From Tetradesmus obliquus (Eukaryota > Chlorophyta > Chlorophyceae > Sphaeropleales > Scenedesmaceae), in NCBI GenBank assembly GCA_030272155.1, contig CP126195.1, forward strand, positions 496,001 through 560,000: a stretch of DNA of 64,000 nt. The letters are read 5' to 3'. This document shows positions 21,953 to 31,891 of this stretch, piece after piece. The position numbers and the translations under genes were made by a program. A model generated the notes under the pieces. The model was not told the origin of the DNA and made no database searches. It saw only the letters and a list, made by a program, of their open reading frames with translations. Position 1 is the first letter of the stretch; every line of letters starts with the position of its first letter.

Positions 21953-22919
21953 TGAATCTTGAGCTCATGAGGTTGTGTGCGCTTGTTGCAGCCGTCGAGT
22001 TTTCTGGTCGCCTGACCAGCCGGCATGCACCTTTAGTGTGGAGCAGTAGGTGGTAGCACACGTGCGTTGGTTGAGGTGGGCTACACCCTGTTTTGAGGCT
22101 TTGTTGGGTTATGTGGGTTGCATGACGAGCTGCTGCTCAGTAAAAAGGCCTTTGTATGTAGGCCGTCAGCGCTGGCGCTGATGGCTATGATGTGCCATCC
22201 ATGCACTGGGCTGCTGGTAGTTCTATTTGAACAGAAGCTGTTTTTGTTGCTCGGTGCACGCCTTTCATATGATGCTTCACCCACCAGATCAAAAGCGACT
22301 TTCAGGCTGCCGCCGGTTCAACGTGTTTGCGTGCAGTGATCTGCCAACAAGTTGGTTGCCGCAATGGCATTGTTGGGAGCTGCAAGAAGCAAAGGAGCAG
22401 GCATGCAAGGTAAAAGTAGGCATGAGGCTGCGTGGTTTGGCAGCATTATGGCTGCGCAGCAGTGCAGTTGTTGAGTAAATGTCAGGATGAGTAGTATGTA
22501 GTACATTGTTAGCATTTGACAGGCGGCAAGAGGTGCATTGAACAGAACATCAAGGCAGCATGCATATGTGTGGTAAGCGTAAGGTAGCACGGAAGAAGCA
22601 CAGCAAAACACCTTGTGCTGCTATTGACTTTCTTGGGCAGCACATGTTCATGTCCCAACACTAGTTTTTCCTTGTAGGATGTGCATATTGTGTCATGGAA
22701 CACCTGACACGTGCACACATCATGCAGGATGCGTCATCATGGGTATAATGGGGTGCAATTTCACAGCCTGCAGCACCTGATATGCCCGTGGTATGCCACC
22801 ATCTGGCCGCTTCATATGGCACAGCACCAACAGATGCGCTCTTGTGCATACCCTGCTGTGAACAGTAATGCATTGCCAGTTTGATGAAAAATGCTGTGTT
22901 GACAGCAGTGGAATGAATG
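21953..22919. other. Spacer downstream of the protease
   Basis: This must include the protease 3' UTR. No exon, RNA gene or clear repeat boundary was recognised before the retroelement begins. Confidence 0.4.
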
Positions 22920-25010
22920 CATTCGGCAACTTTCTTTATAGAGTGGAGTCGGCTGGCGATTGGGGCAGTTTTGTCACAGGCAAATGCGGATGGTGAGGAG
23001 CATCCTCTTGCTTTTGCTTCACGTGCGCTCACTGCTGCTGAGCAGAACTATGCTGCTACAGAAGGTGAATGTCTGGCTGTGAAGTGGGCGGTTGATAAAT
23101 TTTCACTACTATCTGCGTGGCAATCGTTTCTTGCTGCGCACAGACCACAAAGCTCTGGAGTGGCTTGACAGCGCGCGTTTCACCAACTCCAAGCTGGAGA
23201 GGTGGGCGATGCAGCTGCCGGCGTATGATTTTTCGGTGCAATATATCAAAGGATCCACCAACTGTGTGGCTGACTACTTGTCACGTCCACAACCTGGTAG
23301 TTCGTGTGTTCTGGAGCATGAGGATGGTCGGCAGGAGAGTGTTTCTGCTGGTGCTTTGGTGATTTGCAGCGCTGCGTGGCCTAGCAGTGTTGTGAAGCAG
23401 TCGGATTTCGATGCGGTGGGTTGTGAGGTTTGTCAGGATCCTGGCGGTTTTGATAACATGGCAATCTGCTCTGGGTGCGATCGGTGCTTTCACCTGCGCT
23501 GTGTCATGCCACCCATGTCTACTGTTCCCAGTGGTGACTGGTTTTGCCCTGGATGTGACCCTTGGTTTTCCAATGTTTCTGAGCTGTGCGATCCGGATAC
23601 AGTGCTGCTGTATGCACCTGGAGATCCTCACGTGGATGATTTTTTGCTGGCTTATGTGCGCAGTGGTATGGATGATGGTGTGCTACAAGGTTTGAATCGC
23701 GGCAGAGTACGCGCCATACGGCACAGAGCTACTGCTCTGCGGCCTCACCGCACTTTGCAGGACTGGTTGATGGTGTTACGGCATGTGAAAGGCGCTAATC
23801 CTGTGTGGTTGTGCTGCCCTCCTGTGTCCTACCGCTGGGATCTGGTGCGCAGTATGCATGATGCTTTGGAACATGCTGGGGTCCAGCAGACATGTGCTTA
23901 TTTGCAACGGCATTTCCACTGGCGGGGCTTGCCTGGTGATGTTCGGCTGTTTCTGGCTCAGTGTGATGCGTGTCAGCGCCGTCGGATGGCACTGCCTGCA
24001 CCTTTCCCCATGCAGGAGCCAGTCGTTCGGGGGCCTTTTGAGCATGTGCATATCGACTTGTGTGGCCCTTTCGTGACTCCTTGTGCTGATGTATATGGAC
24101 GGTTGTATTTGCCTGATGCAAAGGAGCAGGTGTTCAAGGCTTGGGTGGTAGTTATGATCGATTACTTTACAAAGGCTGCAGAATTTGCTGTTATTTATGA
24201 TAAGACAGCTGCTTCGGTTGCTCGGGCTTTCTACTACAGTTGGATCTGCCGGTACTTCGTGCCCAGCCATGTCACCAGTGACAATGGTACTGAGTTTGAG
24301 GTTCAGTTTGGTCATTTGCTGGCACGTTTGGGCATCAAGCATGTTCAAACGTCAGCTTGTCATCCTGCTGCTAATGGTGTGGCGGAGCGGTTGGTGGGCT
24401 CTTTCAAAAGCATACTGGAGCGGCATGTGAACTCTCATCCGATTCATTGGGTGCAGAGTGTTCCTGTGATGCGGCAGCAGTACTGGGCTCGTGTACATGC
24501 CACCTTGGGCATTTCGCCGCAGGAGATGGTGTTTGGCAGACAGCCTGTGCCTGTGTTACCTTTGGCACGTGATGTGTTGGCAGTAGCAGCATCTGCTAGA
24601 GTCTGGGTTTGGCCTGAGTTGTTTGAATGTGAGCATCCGGCTTTGCATGCAGCGCAGTTGCGTCAGCAGCTGGCGGCTGTTGATCAGGATGTATTTGTCA
24701 GGATAAAGCAGCAGTTTCAGCGGAATGCGCGTGCTTGGCCCCTGCGTGGTGCCCGCCGCACTGTTGACAGCTCTGTTACTTTTAATAAAGGCGATCTTGT
24801 GCTTGAGGTGGTTTCAGGCCCTGTTACCAACCTAGGAGATGGTGTGCGTGGGCCTTTCCGTGTGCTGGAAGTGCGTGACAATGGTGTAGTTCTGCTTACG
24901 ACTGGCAGTACAGGTTTTCGTGATGCTGCTGCGTTCACGCGGCACATCAGCAATCTGGCCAGGTACCTGGACAAGCGCTCTGTGCGTGCTGCTCTAGCAG
25001 CGTCCTGAGT
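22920..25010 (+). mobile_element. Broken Ty3/gypsy-like LTR retroelement fossil (RNase H to integrase end)
   Basis: What remains, in order: the end of the RT-linked RNase H (AIGAVLSQ, HPLAFASRAL, NYAATEGECLA motifs), a PHD-type zinc finger (Cys4-His-Cys3, about 23424-23565), the integrase zinc-binding HHCC module (CDACQRRR), the integrase core (HIDLCGPF through the VTSDNGTEFE block) and a C-terminal GPY/chromo-like tail. Gag, protease and most of the reverse transcriptase are not seen and flanking LTRs were not identified, so it is broken, with about one break in the part that remains. The well-preserved integrase suggests a moderately young insertion. The PHD finger between RNase H and integrase is unusual. 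Confidence 0.88.
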
Positions 25011-25043
25011 TTGGAGGGCTGCAGCTTACATGCTCTCAGCGGT

Positions 25044-25751
25044 GGTAACAAATCCACTGCTACATAACGTAGTCTGTGATTTGCAGCGCTCTGCTGTTGC
25101 TGTGCACTGCTCTGTGGTTGCAGAACCCTGAGTAACACATGCCATGCTCGGTGCTTGCCTATAGCCAGCACACTCACAGTGAAACACTGTTGGGTGTTTG
25201 TTCGAGTTTCTGCTGTTTTGAGTGGTGCTTGGTTACTGGCTCATGTGAGTGCGGATTGTTGCCACCGCTGTGCTGCATCTGCATGTCCCTGGTTGGTGTG
25301 GCTCTGTGCTTGTTTCGGGATTGTTTGTGTTGGCACGCTTTGTTTGCATTGCCTGTCGGTTGTTTGGTGCTAGTGTTGGCTTGTGATGGCTTGCTTGTGC
25401 CTCAGTCTTCTCTTTTGGGAGGGGGTGAAGGTGTAGGCTACACACAGCGCTGACTGATAGACTTCACTGAAGCTTTGTGATATACCACAGCCAGAGTAAG
25501 GATGGAAAGGTGTTGCAGCTTCTGTGTGTACGCCTGCTGTGATATAAGAGTCAGCCTGAGGCACTGCGCTTCTAAGTTCAGCTGTTATAACAGTGTTATG
25601 CTGAGTCAGCGTAACAGTTACAGCTACAGGTTATGAAATGCCGTGAGTTGGCAGGTGTGAAGAAGAGAAAGGAAGTATGTTGCAACGCTGTCAAGCGTGT
25701 GCAGACGATGTGGCCGTCGAATGGCACGAGGTAACAAATCCAGTGCTACAT
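25044..25751 (+). repeat. Segment bounded by a 22-bp direct repeat
   Basis: GGTAACAAATCCACTGCTAC followed by AT at 25044-25065 recurs with one mismatch at 25730-25751. The enclosed 0.66 kb has no recognised coding content. It begins just after the Ty3-like fossil. It may mark an old insertion or a tandem duplication. Confidence 0.5.
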
Positions 25752-26759
25752 GTGGGTTTCCGTCTTTGCATGTGCAGTTGCGTAGTCACTACAGCCAGCA
25801 GGTTGGGGCTGAGGGTTTCCATAGAGCCGAACAGTGGGGCCGCGGCCATGAATGTCAATGTCGGCATCAACAGGTTTCCTGCATTACCCTGATGCTTATA
25901 AGTGGGGGCGTTGCTTTGCTGCTGTTTGTCAGCCGTTGGCTTGCACTCAGCTCCGCATGCGGCACTGCGCAGTGCGCACTGGCATGCCAGCCTAGCAATA
26001 TGGAGGTGTGACATGCCTGGGTTGTGTCTTGACCCAGCAGTTGTTGGTCTCATAAGTAAAGCTGTTGAAATGAACCAGCAGCACGCAGAAGGGCCGCCTC
26101 TGTCTGATACATGCTGCTGTTTCTTTGTGCATAAGAGTGCACTGCCCATGCACGGGCGCTGGGGCATACTGCCGTGCGTTGTGCACAATGCGCGTGCGCT
26201 GCAAAATTCGCTGAGATGATCACCCACGACGCAATGGCATGGGGCATATAACCACGCTGAGCACTACTTTCCAGAAGCGAGTGCTAGCACCGCGCTGTGC
26301 ACAGCAAGGGCATTGGTGTCACTGACACAAGCGACTTGAAGCGACACATGGTATTGGTAGTGCGGCCAATTTGCTCAAGGGGTAAAGCTTCAGTAAAGCT
26401 TACGTGATAAGCTCAGCTGTTTTACGACTCCCTAATGGCTGAAGTTTCGTTTTTCTCTGCTTGAACACCAGAATTGACAACTGTGCACCAGATTGGTGCA
26501 GGTCCATAAGCATAGTTTCAACAATCGCTCAGGTGGGTTGAAGCCAGGAAGCCAGCTACCAAATAGCAGTAAAACGTTTCGAGAACTTTTGCCGGGCAAT
26601 CGTCGGCTTCTTGAGGGTCCCGACGGGTCACGGAAATGGACGGACACCCCTTGCTGTTTAGGCCAGCCATCGCTTTATCATACACGTCTGCGACAAACAT
26701 CTCCAACAAGCGTTAGTCATATACATTTTATGAGCTGTGCAGGCGCTCGAGATCCATCT
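25752..26759. promoter_or_regulatory. Spacer upstream of the sushi/propeller gene
   Basis: About 1 kb with short open frames only, none with recognisable domains. A repeated TAAAGCTTCAGTAAAGCTTA motif lies near 26382-26401. It must contain the promoter of the gene starting at 26760. Confidence 0.4.
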
Positions 26760-29758
26760 ATGGCAGTGACCTGGAAGTCGGATGCAGGTTGGGTGGTGAT
26801 GGCCGTGCTGCTGCTGCAGCTGCAGCTGCAGCCAGGAGCCGCTCAGGCAACCGAGACATGGTGGATGCACAAACGTGAGCTGCTGAGAAGGCATCAGCAG
26901 GTGGGAAGCAGTGGTCATGGTCCCTTGCAGCATGCTGAGCAAGTGGTGCCAGCAGCAGAGCCAGGTCACCTGCACCAGTGGTGCACATGTGTCACCTGCA
27001 CAGCTCGCCTGCGGTGACACACCACAACTTTCACTGCCTGGAGTGATTCGGCATGTTTTTGCCCTTGTTCCTGTGCGCAGGCTGCCTGTCAGCCCCGCCC
27101 AACCCCGCCAACGGCTCCTTCCCTGGCGCCAGCTACACACAGCCGCGCCACGGGTCCCGCCCCAGGGGCTGCAGGGGCATGCCCAGCGGGGCGTGGTGCC
27201 TCGGGCGCTGCAACACAGGCTTCACGTGAGCGGCGCGGCTGCACAAGGCCAGGCTCAAGTTGCAAGCACTGCTATGTTACTGGATTTGCCGTAGATGCTG
27301 TACAGCTGCTTTGAACAGCTTCTTACTGGTGTCAGCAGCGCTCTGCTGAGAACAGAAGCACGATGCTTTGGCAACTAGCACTTCAAAACAACGCAAAATG
27401 AAACCGCATGTTTTTGCCAAGAAGCTGTGTGCCCCTTGTTTTCTTTCCTGCAGCGGCACACCAATGACAAAGTGCTGGCAGGGACAGTGGCAGCCCACCA
27501 AGGGAGCCTGCACAGTTGTTGTTGCCCTTCGACTGTTTTGAACAGCAGCACCATGTCAAGGCACCAGCACATTCTGTCACAGACCAGAAAGCACCACTTT
27601 GTGCATGTATATGAATATTTTCTGCTGCTTATCTGCAGTGGCACGCCGATGGCGAAGTGCTGGAAGGGACAGTGGCAGCCCACCAAGGGAAGCTGCGCCC
27701 CAAAGCCAGGCCCCTGGCCCCCAACAGGTATGTAATGTAATATAATGTAATGTAATGTAATGTAATGTATGCTGCTGCGCACTGCACTGCAGCAGCTGCC
27801 ATGCAGCATGAGTGTGCAAAGTGGTCGAGCAGAGCTAGTCAGCGCAGCAAATGTTTGTTGCAGCTATAGCAAGGCGCATGGCTGGTCTAGCCTGGCTCTG
27901 CGGCTTTGCAGCATCAACAGCTGCTGCTACATGCCACCCAACTCTGACTGACTCGCTGCTACGAAATACATAACCGCACTGTGCCTGTTGTTGTGCGCTG
28001 CAGCCGGGCCGTGTGGGTCTCCTGGAGATGACTACTGCGCAGCAATTCCTCACGCCGTAAACGGCTCATGCACCATTGTGCCTCCCTACAACTACGAGTG
28101 AGTCCTTACAGCGCAGTTGCGCTGCATGCTTTTGGTTCAAGAAACCCTAAACAGCAGTTGCGCTGTCAGCAGGGCATTCAAATTACTTGCCTGCACTCCA
28201 TGCACTACCCATTGTGGATCGTGAGATGCAGGAGACATGCTAGGCAGCTGACGCTGATCAGCGCCTCATGAGACAGAGTTAGGCAAATGGTCGATGGAGC
28301 AGCAACCTTGCTGCTGCCACCTGCAGCAGCATGCTCACTGCGCCGTCGTCCCACAACAGCTTGTGCAGCGCCGTCACCCAACCTGAAGTGTAGCAATGCT
28401 GCCAATCAACAGCTGCACAATGCAGCAGCAGCTGCCAGGAGCACACACCTAGCCGCCAGGCGTACTGCTGAGCACTGCTGACAGCTTTATGCCACAGATG
28501 TGCTTGGCTGCTGCATGCCATGGCATGGCCAGTCGCCGGTTGATTGCCTGCATCCCATGTGACGCCCTCGCCCTGCTTCTCTCATCGCCTGCTGTTGTTG
28601 CAGGTGCAAGTGCATGCCTCTGTACGTCTGGAACGCAGAGGCAATGTCCTGCATGGTGGCTCTCGGCATTGCAGCTGGCACAGAAACACCCCCAGGCAGC
28701 ACTGCAGCAATGCCTGCCATCCTGATGTGGAACGGCACTCAGTGGAAGCCGCAAGCCCTCCCTGCAAGCCTTCCAGGCTCACTGAGGCTCACCAGTGTGG
28801 CATTAACCAGCAACACATCAGCTTTTGTGGCTGGATCAGTCCCAGGCAGCGGCCCGGGGTATCTGCTAAAATGGGATGGAGGCATCTGGTCAATCCAGCA
28901 GAATGGCAGCAGCCCGTTGGAGCCTGGTGCTGGGCCCTTTGTTGTTGCCGATATCGAGGATAGTTACGTATACACATACACACTGGCAGCTCCGCAAGTG
29001 CCGGCAGTGTGCTAACAGCAACTGCTGGGAGCCGCAGCACGCACAGCGGCGGAGAAGTGTGGGATGCTGTGCCTATTGCTGCTGACATCACCAACCCTGG
29101 AGCAGTCGTTGCACTTAGTGATGCCACGCACACCTGCGCTGGCCTTTGGGCAGCCACACAACACCAAATACTGCAGTACTCTGCGGACACGGACAAACAC
29201 GGCTATGAATGGCGAGCGCTGACACAGCCAAACCCTAATACCTGCACTGCCCTGGCAGCTGCCGGCCATCCCAGCACTGTGTGGGTGGCTGCATCACACC
29301 CGATGGTGCCAGCATCACTCAACAGATGGGATCCCAAAGGCGGTTACTTGGTGCCGCAGCCCACTGGGTCTGCGAGCCCGCCATTTGCTCAGGGCTACGC
29401 TTTCAACCACATCAGCGCAAGCGACGGCCTTACTGCCTGGGCGGTTGGTGCTGGTCTGCCAGATGCTGTGGGTGTTATTTTGGGGTTCAACAACAAGACG
29501 CAAAGCTGGGTGGTGGCACTAGATGGCAGGAAAGTTACACCAAACCTGCCGCCTCTGCGTGGGTCATACACAGTGGACAAAGATACTGCGGTCGCGGTGG
29601 GTGATGCTGGCGCTGTTGTGTGGTGGGATGGGGAGGCTTGGAAGCCTATGCATGTGCTGCCAGGGCAGCGGGGGGCCAGCAGGTATGACCTGCAGGCGGT
29701 AGCGCTGTATGCAAAAGCGCCTGGCATCAGTGGTTGCGGTACTGGTGGTGGCATGTAG
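26760..29758 (+). CDS. Secreted sushi-like and beta-propeller protein, about 513 aa
   Basis: Likely exons are 26760-26874, 27081-27225, 27639-27727, 28004-28097, 28604-28962 and 29019-29758 (1542 nt, in phase). Residues 1-32 hold a signal peptide (VLLLQLQLQPGAAQA). Next come Cys-rich modules that look like complement-control/sushi repeats (PPNPANGSFPG, CNTGF, GTPMAKCWKGQW, GSC). The C-terminal two thirds repeat a WNGTQW / LKWDGGIW / VVWWDGEAWKP pattern, typical of a beta-propeller. The role is unknown; an extracellular binding protein is likely. The 56-base intron at 28963-29018 is inferred only to keep the frame; a one-base change or assembly error is the alternative. Exon 3 has a duplicate at 27454-27513, which cannot be joined in phase together with 27639-27727, so the two would be mutually exclusive. 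Confidence 0.7.
27454..27513 (+). repeat. Duplicate of sushi exon 3
   Basis: GTPMTKCWQGQWQPTKGAC here matches GTPMAKCWKGQWQPTKGSC in the exon at 27639-27727. Both copies are preceded by CTGCAG acceptors. The first copy ends before a weak GT (GTTGTTG). Confidence 0.85.
27728..27768 (+). repeat. TGTAA pentanucleotide array
   Basis: About eight units, one imperfect, beginning at the donor of the sushi exon 3. TGTAA is also the chlorophycean poly(A) signal, so this array presents many potential signals inside a gene. Confidence 0.9.
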
Positions 29759-31814
29759 TGGCCTGGCGTGGCGATGGGCGGCGGCGCTGCGCTGGGTTCA
29801 ATGGTGATTTTTGACTTTTAAGTTGTCTCTGAAAAGGCAGCGTGTGAGAAGGGGCACTGATAGCTGCCTGCCTTGCTGGCATGCATTGCCGTCATGAGCT
29901 GCGGCTGTCGGTGGCAGCTCGCAGAGAGAACTTTATATATGACATTGTTGAAAGCGCCTGCAGCACTGCATGCATGCCATGATCAACATATGCATCAGCG
30001 ATCGAACTACGCAGTGTGCCGCAGCTTGCTCAGCAGCAACTGTGCCCAAAGTGTATGTTTGCAAATGTTTGTGTACAGTTGTGCTTGACTCGCATTCCCC
30101 TGCTGTGTTCTCCTGTACATTTGCTGCGAGATTGGAGGCCGCGTCTATGCAGGTGCTGTTTTGCATGTCAGGTGTATGACTGCATTTTCCAATGCAAGAA
30201 TGCTGTGCTGTTGCCTCAGGGCGTTGTCATCTGCATCATCAATCATGCAGCACTGATGCAGCTGACTGGGTAAGCCCACTGTTTCCACACTTTTCACACA
30301 CCTCGTGATGACGGATTTTGCAGTACTGAATGCCCCCCAAATGGCGTCCTATGGATCTCATGCACTGGCACGGTGTGCACATACTAGTGTTTCCATCTGC
30401 CCTTCACCACCTTTCAAAGGTTGTGGCAATGTGTTGCAGCAGTCCTGATGATGCAGCAATGCACAGTAGTATACTATGTGGAGCATGCCCCACCTTTTAG
30501 ACTTTTTGACTTTTTGCAAAAAGTCCAAAAGGACTTTTTTCAGTTGCGCCCACTGTGGGGCTGTTTGCATAGGTTTGCAGTTATAGACTGTTGGTGGTCA
30601 GCACTAGGGTTCAGCACGTCACAACTTGCAGCCCTAAACCCTCCGCAGTGTAGCGCAGTGCCGCCATGCAGATCATGTGCATAAACGCAGCATAGCTGCA
30701 CTGGGCAGCTGCCGCAGCTGCGCAGCTGGCACTGTTTGCTGTGTGAGTGCCGCAGCCTACAAGCATGGATGCGAGCTGCTGTCACTGCAAGAGAAACTGG
30801 GAGTTTGGCCTGATGCAGTCTGCAGTGAGCAGCTGCTGCAAGACTCCCCGCTAATAACTATCGCATCCGATTCGATGATTGAAGTCGTGATGGGTAGTCG
30901 TTGCCATCCTGCGATACGGGGACATGGCGTGCCAGAACCAGCGAAACAGATCGTCACTGCCACCACCCATCACAACTGGCGACTTGCTGTGCTGCACTAT
31001 CTCAAGTTAGCCGACTCGGACACTGTGCAATATGTGTCTGTATGGATCTCTGCTGCTGCGCTTATCGACAGTCCGCTGTCGTGCAGCGTCAGCGAATGCC
31101 CAGCACACGAGGTTGCACTTTGTTGAGCATTGCATCAATATATAATACCGGGCGACACGGAGCAGCACAAAATAATACGTTTACGTATGTTCGCCACAAC
31201 CTACGGCCAGGCTGCTGACACGCAGCTGACAGCTGACGTACACTAGTGGTATGATAACGTGCCAAAGTTTCCTGGAACACCACGAAGAACTGCGACTCTC
31301 TTACCATGCAATTTGTCCAGCATCACGATGCACTTTGACAGTAAGCAGGGCACCCAAGGCCTTAGTTTCTGCAAACTGGCTTTTTGAGCTTTTTGGCACT
31401 TATTGCATTCGCCCAGCGCTGCACAGCGCAGGTGCGCCAGCCGCCGCTGCTGCAGCGCAGGCAGGTAGCCCCCCACCCCACCCCACCCGCACACGCTGTG
31501 CACGCCACAGTATCAAGCCTCGCTGCGACGAATGGGGGGGCGCAAGCCCGCAAAAAGTCCGCGGGGCATGGTCCGTAGGGAAGAGTATATGAGTGCCTGT
31601 GGAAGGTTCTTGTCTCGCTTTTTGCCGGCCTAATGTGACCTCCTTTTTGCCAGAAACGGTTTCTGTGCCACCTGGGTGCCCGCTATGAGAAGCGATGCAC
31701 ACCGTGATTGTAAGGACATATCCTCTTGAAACATGCACTGCAGCAGGCCTGATGGGGCCTACATTTCATGATTGTGATTTAGTGCTGAGTTTGCTGTATA
31801 ACCGTTATACAAGG
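29759..31814. other. Spacer with possible worn remnants of the upstream gene
   Basis: No intact exon was identified. A short CPPNGVLWISCTGT reading near 30330-30372 looks sushi-like and could be a worn copy of an upstream exon, but it is weak. A near-perfect inverted repeat lies at 30508-30525 within repeated GACTTTTTG motifs. Confidence 0.35.
30500..30541. repeat. GACTTTTTG repeats with an 18-bp palindrome
   Basis: GACTTTTTGCAAAAAGTC at 30508-30525 is a perfect inverted repeat, flanked on both sides by further GACTTTTTG-like copies. It can form a short hairpin. Function unknown. Confidence 0.8.
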
Positions 31815-31875
31815 CTTGGATGGCAGGACAGACCGCATTTGCCACCTCTGCGTGGGTCATTCATTCACACTTGAC

Positions 31876-31891
31876 AAGGATACTGCGGTTG
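31876..31891 (+). repeat. Left target-site duplication of the LINE
   Basis: AAGGATACTGCGGTTG, identical to 34735-34750. In the uninterrupted parent exon the same site occurs once at about 29583. Confidence 0.95.

Noticed and set aside
27728-27768. TGTAA array as a SINE tail
   Set aside because: It starts right at an exon donor with no tRNA-like head nearby; a simple microsatellite fits better.
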